Assembly: GCF_004138295.1 (NCBI RefSeq)
Contig: NZ_SCFM01000045.1
Coordinates: 1-56,405, forward strand
Origin: Ectobacillus funiculus
Lineage (GTDB): Bacteria; Bacillota; Bacilli; Bacillales; Bacillaceae_G
DNA: 56,405 nucleotides
Direction: 5' to 3'
Position 1 is the stretch's first letter. Each line of letters opens with the position of its first letter. Below are positions 16,337 through 25,624 of this stretch, one piece after another. Below the pieces are notes generated by a model. The model had not been told where the DNA came from. It searched no databases and saw only the letters and a program-made list of their open reading frames with translations. Made by a program: the position numbers and the translations under genes.

Positions 16337-16663
16337 GTGGGAAATTCAGAAGAAGTTGTCTTTCAAATTATCCTTCATGGGGGAAATGGTAAAAGCTCAG
16401 CAATGGAGGCTATTGCAGCAGCAAAGAAAGGGGATTTTGCAACTGCAAGAGAAAAGATTCAAGAGGCTGGCGAGGCATTAAATCAGGCTCATCATATACA
16501 AACTTCTTTAATTCAAGGTGAAATTAGAGGAGAAAAGAACGAGATTTCTCTTTTAATGGTTCATGCTCAAGACCATTTAATGAATGCGATTATGATAAAG
16601 GATTTAGCAATGGAATTTGTAGAGTTGTATGAGTATGTTACAACCTCTAAGGATCGGGTATAA
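16337..16663 (+). CDS. Second PTS EIIA, lactose/cellobiose family
   Basis: 108-aa paralogue of the EIIA at 13945, with the phosphorylation His in [11 protein letters not shown] and the same [20 protein letters not shown] segment. The start is GTG 16337, seven bases after AAAGGAGG. It lies 35 bases downstream of the second EIIB, in the reverse gene order relative to the distant first EIIA, so the EIIC gene was lost or never copied. It probably accepts phosphate from the HPr encoded next. Confidence 0.9.
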   Translation: MGNSEEVVFQIILHGGNGKSSAMEAIAAAKKGDFATAREKIQEAGEALNQAHHIQTSLIQGEIRGEKNEISLLMVHAQDHLMNAIMIKDLAMEFVELYEYVTTSKDRV

Positions 16664-16687
16664 ATATAAATAGTCAGGAGATTGATT

Positions 16688-16954
16688 ATGGTTGAAAAAA
16701 CATTTACAGTGATTGAGGAGGCAGGGATTCACGCACGACCTGCAACTGTATTAGTGAGCCAGGCGAGTAAATGCGCATCTGAAATTACACTGGAGTACAA
16801 CGGGAAAATAGTAAACTTGAAATCGATTATGGGTGTAATGGCTCTTGGGATTCCAGCAGGAGCGAAAGTAAAGATTTCTGCGGAAGGACAAGATGAGGCG
16901 GAAGCTCTTCTAAAGCTGGAAGAGGTATTGAAAAGCGCAAATTTAGTGGCATAA
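16688..16954 (+). CDS. HPr-like PTS phosphocarrier
   Basis: 88 aa, the exact length of Bacillus HPr. His15 lies in [11 protein letters not shown], so it can carry phosphate from enzyme I. Ser46 lies in [11 protein letters not shown], so it can be phosphorylated by HPr kinase and act as CcpA co-repressor. Because both residues are present it is an HPr and not a Crh, which lacks His15. ATG 16688 is seven bases after AGGAG; an upstream in-frame TTG at 16682 is less likely. The usual ptsH partner ptsI is absent. This looks like an extra HPr expressed with the PTS operon; whether another ptsH exists cannot be seen. Confidence 0.9.
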   Translation: MVEKTFTVIEEAGIHARPATVLVSQASKCASEITLEYNGKIVNLKSIMGVMALGIPAGAKVKISAEGQDEAEALLKLEEVLKSANLVA

Positions 16955-16968
16955 GGTATATAAACATA

Positions 16969-17005
16969 AAATGAGGCTGTGGAGAATTTTTTCACAGCCT
17001 CATTT
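16969..17005. terminator. Bidirectional terminator between the HPr gene and glnS
   Basis: Perfect 13-bp arms AAATGAGGCTGTG and CACAGCCTCATTT. Serves the convergent plus-strand PTS operon and minus-strand glnS. Confidence 0.85.
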
Positions 17006-17012
17006 CTACTTA

Positions 17013-18662
17013 TTATATTCTAAATGAGCTTTTCAAGGAAACAATTTGGTTAAACACTATATGATCCTTCGATGTATGTTTAGGATCTACATTAAAGTAA
17101 CCGTGACGGAAAAATTGGAATTTATCCTGAGGCTGTACATCCTTCATATTTTCCTCAATATAGCCTTGTAGAATTTCTAAGGAATTTGGATTTATATGAT
17201 CAAGGAAGGTTTCACCTTCTTCTTGTTTTTGATCATCTAGAATAAGCGGCTCATATAAACGGAATTCAGCTGATATCGCTTTGGAAGCTTCAACCCAGTG
17301 AATCGTTCCTTTTACCTTACGTCCTGTAAAGCCGCTGCCGCTCTTTGTTTCCACATCATACGTACAGTGAAGTTCAATCACATTTCCATTTTCATCCTTC
17401 ACAACATCATTGCATTTAATGAAGTATGCATGCTTTAGGCGTACTTCATTGCCAGGGAAGAGACGGAAATATTTTGCTGGCGGGTTTTCCATAAAGTCAT
17501 CCTGCTCAATGTAAATTTCACGAGAGAACGGAATTTTTCTTATACCCATTTCAGGATTTTCTGGGTTAATTTCCGCATCGAGCCATTCCACTTCGCCTTC
17601 CGGATAGTTTGTAATAACAACCTTTAATGGTCGAACAATCCCCATCGTGCGCGGTGCTTTTAATTTTAAGTCTTCGCGGACAAAATGCTCCAGCATCTGC
17701 GAGTCAACTGTGCTGAATGCCTTTGCGACACCAATTTCACGGCAGAATGTACGAATAGCTTCCGGTGTGTAGCCTTTTCGGCGCAAGCCGGAAATTGTCG
17801 GCATACGTGGATCATCCCAGCCATCTACTATACCTTCATCTACCAATTGCTTTAGCTTTCGTTTGCTCATAACAGTGTTTGTGAGATTTAAGCGACCAAA
17901 TTCAATTTGCTGCGGTTTGCTTTCTGTTTCACAATTCTCGATAATCCAATTGTATAAAGGACGTTGATCTTCAAACTCTGTTGTACAAATAGAGTGCGTA
18001 ACATTCTCAATTGCATCCTCAAGAGGGTGGGCGAATGCGTACATTGGATAGATGCACCATGCATCGCCTGTATTATGGTGCGTTGCATGAGCAATACGGT
18101 AAATAACAGGGTCGCGCAGATTGATATTAGGTGAGGTCATGTCGATTTTAGCCCGTAATACCTTTTCGCCGTCCTTAAATTCCCCGTTGCGCATCTTGTT
18201 AAATAGGTCGAGATTTTCCTCGATAGAACGATTACGGAATGGACTTTCCTTGCCAGGCTGTGTAAGAGTACCACGGTATTCACGGATTTCCGCTGCTGAT
18301 AGGTCATCCACATAAGCCAGTCCCTTTTTAATGAGAAGGACTGCGCGCTCATACATTTCTTCAAAATAGTCAGAAGCGAAGAATAAGCCGTCCCAGTCGT
18401 AGCCGAGCCATGTTACGTCTTCCTTAATGGAGTTTACATATTCGACATCTTCCTTTAAAGGATTCGTATCATCGAATCGTAAATTTGTTTTTCCTTTAAA
18501 TTCATCTGCCAGTTCAAAGTTTAATACAATCGATTTTGCATGACCAATATGCAAGTAGCCGTTTGGCTCTGGCGGGAAGCGGGTAATAACATAATCGCGC
18601 TTACCTGTTTCTAGATCTTCTTTTACAATATTTCGAATGAAGTTAGACGTGTTATGCTCCAT
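17013..18662 (-). CDS. glnS: Glutaminyl-tRNA synthetase
   Basis: 549-aa class I aminoacyl-tRNA synthetase charging tRNA-Gln with glutamine. Class I signatures: the HIGH motif in [20 protein letters not shown] (residues 30-49) and the KMSKS counterpart [15 protein letters not shown]. GlnRS-type features are [49 protein letters not shown] and the long C-terminal beta-barrel domain with [12 protein letters not shown]. The start ATG follows AAGGAGGTTTAAAAG. No T-box is seen upstream. B. subtilis has no GlnRS and makes Gln-tRNA by transamidation of Glu-tRNA, so this gene is unusual for the group and was probably acquired. Inactivation is not apparent. Confidence 0.95.
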   Translation of the reverse strand: MEHNTSNFIRNIVKEDLETGKRDYVITRFPPEPNGYLHIGHAKSIVLNFELADEFKGKTNLRFDDTNPLKEDVEYVNSIKEDVTWLGYDWDGLFFASDYFEEMYERAVLLIKKGLAYVDDLSAAEIREYRGTLTQPGKESPFRNRSIEENLDLFNKMRNGEFKDGEKVLRAKIDMTSPNINLRDPVIYRIAHATHHNTGDAWCIYPMYAFAHPLEDAIENVTHSICTTEFEDQRPLYNWIIENCETESKPQQIEFGRLNLTNTVMSKRKLKQLVDEGIVDGWDDPRMPTISGLRRKGYTPEAIRTFCREIGVAKAFSTVDSQMLEHFVREDLKLKAPRTMGIVRPLKVVITNYPEGEVEWLDAEINPENPEMGIRKIPFSREIYIEQDDFMENPPAKYFRLFPGNEVRLKHAYFIKCNDVVKDENGNVIELHCTYDVETKSGSGFTGRKVKGTIHWVEASKAISAEFRLYEPLILDDQKQEEGETFLDHINPNSLEILQGYIEENMKDVQPQDKFQFFRHGYFNVDPKHTSKDHIVFNQIVSLKSSFRI

Positions 18663-18796
18663 CTTTTAAACCTCCTTGTAGCACAATTTGTTTCGAACGA
18701 TTTGAAAGCCTTGTTTTTTACGTATTCACAAGTGCTGTTCTCGTCAATATTTTCAGGAACTGAATATATTATAATAATAAATTCCCAAAAAAACTA

Positions 18797-18994
18797 TTAT
18801 ACACCTGTTCTTCGTCGTTGATTGTTTGGTTTTTTCGTCTGCTGGCTTTTCATTGCTTTTGTATTTTTGACAAGACCATTGTCTGTTTTACCAGCTGTCT
18901 GTCCTTGCTTCTTGTTAGCGAGCATCTGTTTCATCGCTTCTTGAAGACTGACTTTCTTTGGAACTGCTTGCTCATTATTTTCTAAATTAGACAT
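18797..18994 (-). CDS. Small basic protein of unknown function
   Basis: 65 aa, strongly charged, with an acidic/neutral N-terminus (MSNLENNEQ), a helical middle (SLQEAMKQMLANKK) and a Lys/Arg/Gln-rich C-terminus ending RRRTGV. No signal peptide, membrane segment or known domain that I recognise. The start ATG follows CGAAGGAGACTTATTTCC. It lies 134 bases upstream of glnS on the same strand and may share its transcript. The good ribosome binding site and clean frame support a real gene. Confidence 0.65.
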   Translation of the reverse strand: MSNLENNEQAVPKKVSLQEAMKQMLANKKQGQTAGKTDNGLVKNTKAMKSQQTKKPNNQRRRTGV

Positions 18995-19215
18995 GGAAAT
19001 AAGTCTCCTTCGTAAATTGTGTCAGTATCTATCATATACTGAAAAGAATCGGAATAAAAGAAAGTGTTGCTGTATTTTCATTCTAAGTAAATTTGCTTCG
19101 TGTAAAAGTATTACAAGTACCCTGTTTAGTCTATCTCTTATAAAAGAGGATTATTTATATGCAATAAGTGCAGCTCACGAACATTCAGATTTATAAGGAA
19201 AATAGGGGGGAGCGC

Positions 19216-21591
19216 ATGGGAGGATACGCGAGTCTTTTACAAGCATTTTTACCGGTTCATGCAAGCTTGCTTATGGATGGCGATCATGCAGTTATCTATG
19301 AGGCCGACATAGAGGGTGACGGAGCAAATGAAATAACTGGTGCCTACAGATGGTATGGGGAGATCTATCTCTTAACCCTGAAGCAGTTTAACCAGGGGTG
19401 GAGGGTAATTGCTCATATACGAGGACGCGGCTATGATATTTCCTATTTATATGTAGCTCCTGTTACAGGAAGAGGGCTGGTGAATATTATTGCAGGCTGG
19501 CAGGTAAGGGAGACTTGGTCAGAGCTTTCCATATATGAGTGGACGCAGAACGGAGTACGAGAAATTACAAGGCCGGGGATCTATTTTAGCGGGATAGAGG
19601 TTGAGGATATGCCGGTCCTAGATGGACAATATGAAATTGCCTTGTGGCTGCGTGAAAATGAAGAGATGTATCAGCTTGGGGTATACAGGTGGAGAAATAA
19701 CAGTTTAGAGCCTGCAGCGGATCTGTATCCATACTACCGAAAAAAGGTTGCAAGATACTATCAGGAAAAGATGAAAGAGATTCCGAATCAAGCCCTCCTA
19801 TCAACCGGTACTGCTACAAGCTTAACTGCTCCTCCTATGCTTAAAGGAGAATGGCCGCAGCTAAGGGAAGAACTATCGAACATGAGGGCGGCCTACTTAT
19901 ACCGTGCTTCCATTCAAACACTACAAGGTGAGAAATGGGGATATATCGATGGCGGGGGACGGTTTATTTTGCCGCCGCAATACGATGATGCGCTTCGTTT
20001 TCAAGCAAATGGCTTGGCCGTTGTGAGAGTCGGGAGGGTATTCGGGGTAATTGATGCATCTGGAGCATTCGTTGTAAAACCTAGATACGGAACCATTTCG
20101 GAATTTTCAGAAGGACGTGCCGCTGTTACAGATAACCGTGGATTTCATGTTATTGATGAGAAAGGAAATGTACTAACGAGCAAGCCCTACAGCTATATTG
20201 GGACATACAAAGAAGGGCGTGCTATATACGCTGATACAAACCAACAGGGTAAATATTTATACGGTTATTTAGACGAACAGGGCAGGGAGGTTATTCCTCT
20301 TTCGTATGAATTAGCTAGGGACTTTAAGGGTGGAAAAGCTGTTGTACAAATAAGTGATTCTCAATTTGCATTGGTTGATAGAAGCGGAACAATTGTCCAT
20401 ACTTATCCGTATGCCTTTGTTGGAGATATCGGGGAAGGTTTATTAGCCTTTCAAGAGAAGTCAGATAGTCGGTATGGGTTTATAGATGAAACCGGACATG
20501 TTGTGATTGAACCGAAATATACAGGAGCACAGACGTTTCAAGAAGGAAGAGCTGTCGTGAATACAGCGGAGAATTACATGAACGCATTTGGACTTATTGA
20601 TAGGAATGGTCGATTGATCATTAAGCCTGCGTATAATGATATTCTGCCTCTTGGAGAAGGTAGGCTTGCGGTAGGGAAGGCACTTGATAAAAAACAACCT
20701 TTTATCGGATCACGCTATGCTATCACAGATACAAGCGGTTTGTTTTTAACGGATTTTGTGTATTATGATGTAGGCAATTATGAGAAGGGGTTAGCTTCTG
20801 TAGATGATGGCAGGAATACCTTTTTTATCGGTAAGAATGGAAAAGCTGAGACGGGTCTACCAATTGTGCATGGAAACGGGACGGTTCGCATCGTTGGAAA
20901 TCTGATTGAAGCAAATGTAGATAATCGTTTATCATATCGAAACAGATTTGGGGATGTCGTATGGCAGCAAAATCGAACGATACGTTTAAATAATTTGTAT
21001 ACAGTGAGGGAAGAAAAATATAAACCGAACCGTCATTATCTTGTATATTATCCGAGAATAGAAGGCATGGAGAATAAAGCTGCACAAGAAGAAGTAAATC
21101 AGGAGTTGAAGCGCCTTTCCCAGGTGAAACCGATTGATAGCACTGCGCAGCAATATAGCTATACAGGGGACTTTTCATTGTCGCTTTTCCAGAAGCATTT
21201 ACTTGTATTAGAGCTGAACGGATATAAATTTCCATTTGGAGCAGCTCACGGTATGCCAACGAAGGTATACGTCCACATAGATGTACGAGATGGGACGATT
21301 TATCAGCTTGAAGACCTATTTATAAAGGACAGTAATTATGAGAAAGTATTAAGTGACATCATCAAACAACAAATTGAAACAGAAAATCAATATTCGTATG
21401 TATTTCCTGATGCGTATAAGGGAATACAAGCAGATCAGCCATTCTATGTAACAGATAAGGCATTATATATTTATTTCAAACCGTATGAAATTGCTCCCTT
21501 TGTAGCAGGTTTTCCAACGTTCACGATCCCTTATATTAGAATAAGAGATATTCTTCATACACAAGGGAAGTTTTGGAGAGCATTTCATTGA
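19216..21591 (+). CDS. WG-repeat protein with C-terminal DUF3298/DUF4163-like domain
   Basis: 791 aa. Residues 1-200 form a beta-rich domain (EADIEGDGANEITGAYRW resembles FG-GAP-like repeats). From about residue 235 to 560 there are eight or nine WG-type repeats, for example WGYIDGGGRFILPPQYDD, FGVIDASGAFVVKPRY, YGFIDETGHVVIEPKY and FGLIDRNGRLIIKPAYND. From about residue 600 the sequence resembles the DUF3298/DUF4163 domain known from RsiV (HLVYYPRIEG-like segment, FPFGAAHGMPTKVYVHIDVRDG). No signal peptide is evident from ATG 19216, which follows AGGGGGGAGCGC; an in-frame GTG at 19168 has no ribosome binding site. The function is unknown; WG repeats usually mediate protein contacts. The gene stands alone. 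Confidence 0.75.
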   Translation: MGGYASLLQAFLPVHASLLMDGDHAVIYEADIEGDGANEITGAYRWYGEIYLLTLKQFNQGWRVIAHIRGRGYDISYLYVAPVTGRGLVNIIAGWQVRETWSELSIYEWTQNGVREITRPGIYFSGIEVEDMPVLDGQYEIALWLRENEEMYQLGVYRWRNNSLEPAADLYPYYRKKVARYYQEKMKEIPNQALLSTGTATSLTAPPMLKGEWPQLREELSNMRAAYLYRASIQTLQGEKWGYIDGGGRFILPPQYDDALRFQANGLAVVRVGRVFGVIDASGAFVVKPRYGTISEFSEGRAAVTDNRGFHVIDEKGNVLTSKPYSYIGTYKEGRAIYADTNQQGKYLYGYLDEQGREVIPLSYELARDFKGGKAVVQISDSQFALVDRSGTIVHTYPYAFVGDIGEGLLAFQEKSDSRYGFIDETGHVVIEPKYTGAQTFQEGRAVVNTAENYMNAFGLIDRNGRLIIKPAYNDILPLGEGRLAVGKALDKKQPFIGSRYAITDTSGLFLTDFVYYDVGNYEKGLASVDDGRNTFFIGKNGKAETGLPIVHGNGTVRIVGNLIEANVDNRLSYRNRFGDVVWQQNRTIRLNNLYTVREEKYKPNRHYLVYYPRIEGMENKAAQEEVNQELKRLSQVKPIDSTAQQYSYTGDFSLSLFQKHLLVLELNGYKFPFGAAHGMPTKVYVHIDVRDGTIYQLEDLFIKDSNYEKVLSDIIKQQIETENQYSYVFPDAYKGIQADQPFYVTDKALYIYFKPYEIAPFVAGFPTFTIPYIRIRDILHTQGKFWRAFH

Positions 21592-21744
21592 AATGATACG
21601 GATCTGTTCCTTATATGATGAATATGAAAAGCTATGATTTAGCGTACACCTATCATTTCCAATTCAAAATTGTAAACATTATATTTGCATATTTCTCTGC
21701 GCAAAGTATAATTGATAATCAATAGTAATAGAGAGGTAGAACAA

Positions 21745-22644
21745 ATGAAACCATATATTCAGAAGCAAATGCAAGCATTTCAGGAGCAAAATCGAAATAG
21801 AGGGCGTTTATTAATTAGCTGCCCTGACCAACCAGGGATTGTGGCAACGGTATCTCGATTCCTATTCGAATATAATGCTAATATTATTGAATCCAGTCAG
21901 TATTCTACAAATCCAGAGGGCGGTATATTTTTCATGCGTGTTGAATTTGAGTGCCCAGGATTAAGCCAAAAAGCAAAAGAGATAGAGCAAGCTTTCGAAG
22001 AGATTGCTGAGCAGTTTTCTATGAAATGGAAGCTATCCTATGTACATGATTTAAAACGCACAGCGATTTTTGTTTCAAAAGAATTGCATTGCTTATTAGA
22101 ATTGCTTTGGGAATGGCAAAGCGGAGGTTTATTAACAGATATCGCTCTTATCGTCAGCAACCATGAGGATGCCCGCGAAACAGCAGAGTCATTTGGCATT
22201 CCTTTTTGCCATGTTCCTGCAAACAAGGAAAATCGTGCAGAGGCAGAAGCACAGCAACTGCGATTGCTAGAGGAGTATAAGATTGATGTAATTATTTTAG
22301 CGCGTTATATGCAAATTCTAACTCCTAATTTTGTAGCTGCACATCCGAATCGAATTATCAATATTCATCACTCGTTTCTTCCGGCCTTTATTGGCGCGAG
22401 ACCTTATGAGCGTGCACATGAGCGTGGGGTAAAGCTAATTGGGGCTACATCTCATTATGTAACGAACGATTTAGATGAAGGACCAATTATTGAGCAGGGG
22501 GTAGAGCGAGTGCGTCATCACCACAATGTGGAGGCGCTTAAAAAAATCGGTCGTTCTATCGAGCGTAGCGTATTGGCGCGTGCTGTGAAATGGCATTTAG
22601 AAGACCGTGTAATCGTTGATCGAAATAAAACAATCGTATTCTAA
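21745..22644 (+). CDS. purU: Formyltetrahydrofolate deformylase
   Basis: Hydrolyses 10-formyl-tetrahydrofolate to formate and tetrahydrofolate, balancing one-carbon units for purine synthesis. 299 aa, the usual length. The N-terminal ACT domain (residues 14-90) has LLISCPDQPGIVATVSRFL. The C-terminal formyltransferase-like domain has RIINIHHSFLPAFIGARPY (catalytic His) and GATSHYVTNDLDEGPIIEQ (catalytic Asp). The start ATG 21745 follows GAGAGGTAGAACAA. Single-gene unit ended by a very strong terminator. Confidence 0.93.
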   Translation: MKPYIQKQMQAFQEQNRNRGRLLISCPDQPGIVATVSRFLFEYNANIIESSQYSTNPEGGIFFMRVEFECPGLSQKAKEIEQAFEEIAEQFSMKWKLSYVHDLKRTAIFVSKELHCLLELLWEWQSGGLLTDIALIVSNHEDARETAESFGIPFCHVPANKENRAEAEAQQLRLLEEYKIDVIILARYMQILTPNFVAAHPNRIINIHHSFLPAFIGARPYERAHERGVKLIGATSHYVTNDLDEGPIIEQGVERVRHHHNVEALKKIGRSIERSVLARAVKWHLEDRVIVDRNKTIVF

Positions 22645-22648
22645 TACT

Positions 22649-22690
22649 AGGAAAAACGCCCGGCTTTGTCATAGGCCGGGCGTTTTTCCT
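22649..22690. terminator. purU terminator
   Basis: Perfect 16-bp arms AGGAAAAACGCCCGGC and GCCGGGCGTTTTTCCT; usable on both strands and shared with the convergent ABC-F gene. Confidence 0.9.
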
Positions 22691-22770
22691 TACACTTTAA
22701 ACTTTGATAGTTTATGCTGAAGATTTTGTGCTGTATTAGCAAGTGTTGCCGAATTGGGATTCCGTTTATA

Positions 22771-24327
22771 TTAAAAGACCTTTGTAGTCCAGGATTCACA
22801 ATTCCAAATATCTGTAGTCACATCGCGGTAAAATTCCGGTTCGTGGCTGATGAGAAGAATGCTGCCCTTATACTCTTTTAAGGCACGTTTTAGTTCTTCC
22901 TTTGCATCTACGTCTAAGTGGTTTGTCGGCTCATCGAGTACAAGAAGGTTTGTCTCCTTGTTGACAAGCTTACAAAGGCGTACCTTTGCCTTTTCTCCAC
23001 CGCTTAGCACTGCTACCTTACTTTCGATATGCTTTGTTGTTAATCCGCATTTCGCGAGGGCGGCGCGTACCTCGTATTGATTAAAGGAAGGGAACTCGTT
23101 CCATACCTCTTCAATACATGTATTATAGTTTGCTTCCTTGATTTCCTGTTCAAAATAGCCGATATGCAGGTGCTCACCTAATTGAACAGAACCAGAAACT
23201 GGCTGAAGTTCACCAAGAATGCTTCTGAGAAGCGTTGTTTTCCCGATCCCGTTTGCTCCGACAAGGGCGATTTTTTGTCCGCGTTCCATCCGCAGGTTTA
23301 ACGGTTTAGAAAGAGGGCTGTCATAGCCAATAACTAGATCCTTTGTTTCAAAAATTAGCTTTCCGGAAGTGCGAGCAGGCTTAAAATGAAATTCTGGCTT
23401 TGGTTTTTCCTGTGCAAGCTCAATAACCTCCATTTTATCCAGCTTTTTTTGGCGAGACATCGCCATATTACGGGTAGAAACGCGTGCTTTGTTGCGAGCT
23501 ACGAAATCCTTCAGATCTGCAATCTCTTGTTGTTGCTTTTTATAAGCTGATTCAAGCTGCTGTTTCTTTACTTCGTATACTTGCATGAAGTTATCATAAT
23601 CACCGACATATCGATTTAACTCTTGATTTTCCATGTGATAAATTAAGTTGATTACATTATTTAAGAATGGGATATCGTGGGATATTAAAATAAAGGCATT
23701 TTCGTATTCCTGTAAATAACGCTTCAACCATTCGATATGCTGCTCATCAAGATAGTTTGTCGGCTCATCCAGTAAGAGAATTTCGGGTTTTTCAAGAAGA
23801 AGCTTAGCAAGAAGAACCTTTGTACGCTGACCGCCGCTCAAATCCTGAACATCTCGATCAAGACCGACATCATCAAGTCCAAGTCCGCGGGCCACCTCTT
23901 CAACCTTAGAATCAATTACATAGAAATCATTGTTAGTTAACATATCTTGAATAACTCCAACGTCTTCAAGCATTTGTTCTAGCTCTTCCGGAGTTGCTTC
24001 CGCCATCTTGACGTAAAATTCATTCATTTGCGCTTCCATATCAAATAAATATTGAAATGCGCTCCGTAATGCATCGCGAATCGTCATACCACGCTGCAGC
24101 ACTGCATGCTGATCCAAGTAGCCAACACGTACGTTTTTCGACCATTCAACCTTTCCTTCATCGGGCTGAAGCTTGCCTGTAATGATATTCATAAATGTTG
24201 ATTTTCCTTCACCATTCGCACCGATGAGCCCAATATGCTCTCCTTTGAGCAATCGAAAGGAGACGTTATTAAAAATAGCACGATCACCGAAGCCGTGGCT
24301 TAAATCTTTTACTGTTAAAATACTCAT
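22771..24327 (-). CDS. ABC-F family ATPase
   Basis: 518-aa soluble protein with two ABC nucleotide-binding domains and no membrane segments, as in ribosome-associated ABC-F proteins. Domain 1: Walker A GANGEGKSTF, signature LSGGQRTKV, Walker B ILLLDEPTNYLD. The linker (about 240-310) is charged and helical (VKKQQLESAYKKQQQEIADL). Domain 2: GANGIGKTTLL, LSGGEKAKVRL, LLVLDEPTNHLD. The start ATG follows AAGGTGCATAGCT. The role is probably translation quality control or relief of stalled ribosomes; I see nothing specific for antibiotic resistance. A YbiT/YkpA-type assignment is possible but not certain. Confidence 0.88.
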   Translation of the reverse strand: MSILTVKDLSHGFGDRAIFNNVSFRLLKGEHIGLIGANGEGKSTFMNIITGKLQPDEGKVEWSKNVRVGYLDQHAVLQRGMTIRDALRSAFQYLFDMEAQMNEFYVKMAEATPEELEQMLEDVGVIQDMLTNNDFYVIDSKVEEVARGLGLDDVGLDRDVQDLSGGQRTKVLLAKLLLEKPEILLLDEPTNYLDEQHIEWLKRYLQEYENAFILISHDIPFLNNVINLIYHMENQELNRYVGDYDNFMQVYEVKKQQLESAYKKQQQEIADLKDFVARNKARVSTRNMAMSRQKKLDKMEVIELAQEKPKPEFHFKPARTSGKLIFETKDLVIGYDSPLSKPLNLRMERGQKIALVGANGIGKTTLLRSILGELQPVSGSVQLGEHLHIGYFEQEIKEANYNTCIEEVWNEFPSFNQYEVRAALAKCGLTTKHIESKVAVLSGGEKAKVRLCKLVNKETNLLVLDEPTNHLDVDAKEELKRALKEYKGSILLISHEPEFYRDVTTDIWNCESWTTKVF

Positions 24328-24443
24328 AGCTATGCACCTTATCCTAAATGTATTTGAAATGTTTCCTTTTAAAATCAGTTTTTATTCATACATAGTTGAT
24401 TATAGCGGAGTTAGGAAGGACAGAAAAGAGGATTAACATGTAA

Positions 24444-24611
24444 AAGCGCCTTAATATTGTAAATGCTGATGAAACATCGACTGGTGCGCAGGAGGTTTCT
24501 CAGGTAACAATGAAGCAATCTGAGAACATTGCAGTCATTGATAAGCTGGCTGAGGATTTAGGGACATGTGCCTGCGAATTAAAACGGAACATTGAACAGT
24601 TTACTAGCTAA
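24444..24611 (+). pseudogene. Relic of a methyl-accepting chemotaxis protein C-terminus
   Basis: The frame has no start codon or ribosome binding site of its own. It translates to NADETSTGAQEVSQVTMKQ, then SENIAVIDKLAEDLGTCACE and LKRNIEQF before the stop at 24609. This is the typical end of a chemotaxis receptor (methylation/coiled-coil helix with TSTGAQEVS, then a short tail). A stop codon precedes it at 24441 and the rest of the receptor is gone. A terminator-like hairpin follows, as expected for the original gene. Confidence 0.65.
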
Positions 24612-24621
24612 GATAAAAGAT

Positions 24622-24650
24622 GGAGCAGTTACACAAGCTGCTCCTATGTC
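24622..24650 (+). terminator. Hairpin after the chemotaxis-receptor relic
   Basis: Arms GGAGCAG and CTGCTCC around nine bases, then TATGTCTT. Probably the old terminator of the lost gene. Repeat copy 5 follows within 20 bases. Confidence 0.6.
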
Positions 24651-24663
24651 TTATATATTAAAC

Positions 24664-24772
24664 AATTTATAAATTTCCAGCTAGAAGTCATCCGAAACAG
24701 TCAGAACTTTTAGGAATACAGTGTAAGTGCAATCACGACGCTGTATTCGCCCAAGGGCAGGGCGGGGGGGTG
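24664..24772 (+). repeat. Dispersed terminator-associated repeat, copy 5 (degraded)
   Basis: The head is lost; recognisable from TTTATAAATTTCCAGCTAGA through TTTTAGGAATACAGTGTAAG to CGCCCAAGGGCAGGGC, then cut off before the last hairpin. Confidence 0.75.
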
Positions 24773-24866
24773 TCTATATGCTAAAGACCTCTATCTATCG
24801 AGGCAAAAGGCGCCTCAGTATGCGAGGAACTGTCTTCCTCAGAAGCGGGGCGACCGTGCGCTTTTC

Positions 24867-25259
24867 CTATCCGAATCGTTTTGCACCGATAAACCTTTCT
24901 TTCCAATTACCCGCAAATTGGACAACAGATACCTTTCCTTCCCTACGAGAGGTGTGGAGCATGCGACCTTGTCCAATATAGATAGCTACATGCCCAATCT
25001 TTTCTATCCCTTGTCTGTTCATACGCCGTGGTGTTGTAAAAAATAACAGGTCTCCCTTTTGTATATTAGAGTAGGGAACGTTGACACCAGCTCGATACTG
25101 CTGCCGTGAGTTTCTTGGAAGAGTGACACCGTGTCGTTTGAAAATGTGCTGCATAAAGGAACTGCAGTCAAAGGTGTTAGTTTGATACGGTGACGAATTA
25201 AATACATATGGTGTTCCTAAGTATTTCATCCCTGTTTTAATAATATTGTCTGAAAGCAC
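24867..25259 (-). CDS. NlpC/P60-family peptidase
   Basis: 130-aa single-domain protein, probably a cell-wall endopeptidase cleaving gamma-D-Glu to diamino-acid links. Catalytic Cys32 lies in TNTFDCSSFMQHIF, the catalytic His in KIGHVAIYIG and the third polar residue in MLHTSRREG. GTG 25259 follows AAGAGGAGATTTGGC. There is no signal peptide and no binding domain, so it is unclear how it would reach the wall; a spore or cytoplasmic role is possible. Short stand-alone NlpC proteins like this are known in Bacillus. Confidence 0.85.
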   Translation of the reverse strand: MLSDNIIKTGMKYLGTPYVFNSSPYQTNTFDCSSFMQHIFKRHGVTLPRNSRQQYRAGVNVPYSNIQKGDLLFFTTPRRMNRQGIEKIGHVAIYIGQGRMLHTSRREGKVSVVQFAGNWKERFIGAKRFG

Positions 25260-25486
25260 GCCAAATCTCCTCTTTTTAAAGAATTCTTCTTTCTATATTA
25301 ATGCAGAAAGAGAGGAGTTGGATTGGACAAGGGTCTTATAAAATGAAAATAAGGCGCCCTTTTGATTAAGAGAGTAGGACCCCTGAGACTGTTGTCTCGT
25401 GCTTGTTTAGGAGAATGAGTGGGTTATGGTTCGTCTGAGTGACGTGATAGAAGGGTAACAAGGTGAGAGAATCGCGAGGGAATATC
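25260..25486. other. Intergenic region without a recognised gene
   Basis: Contains a small hairpin (GAGAC-TGTT-GTCTC near 25386-25399) and nothing else that I can support on either strand. Confidence 0.3.
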
Positions 25487-25518
25487 AAGAGGGGGTACTC
25501 AAAGTAGTCCCCCCTCTT
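25487..25518. terminator. Terminator downstream of the alpha-glucosidase gene
   Basis: Arms AAGAGGGGGTACT and AGTAGTCCCCCCTCTT with a two-base bulge. On the minus strand it lies after the alpha-glucosidase stop. On the plus strand it lies directly before repeat copy 6. Confidence 0.65.
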
Positions 25519-25519
25519 T

Positions 25520-25617
25520 CGCTTTAAGAAAGTATAAGTTTCCCGATCGAAGTTAATTCGACATCATGGAAAATTTTAGGGATGAAGTGTAAGTGCAACT
25601 ACGCTTCTGTGCTCGCT
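25520..25617 (+). repeat. Dispersed terminator-associated repeat, copy 6 (3' truncated)
   Basis: GCTTTAAGAAAGTATAAG through TTTTAGGGATGAAGTGTAAG, then CAACTACGCTTCTG; lost after that. The break lies eight bases from the stop codon of the minus-strand alpha-glucosidase gene. Confidence 0.78.
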
Positions 25618-25624
25618 TATGGTG

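Noticed and set aside
18663-18796. T-box upstream of glnS
   Set aside because: The stretch is too short and lacks the T-box core.
22690-22720. Further repeat copy after the purU terminator (TACACTTTAAACTTTGATAG)
   Set aside because: Only about ten bases match the head of the repeat; the rest does not align. Too little to count.
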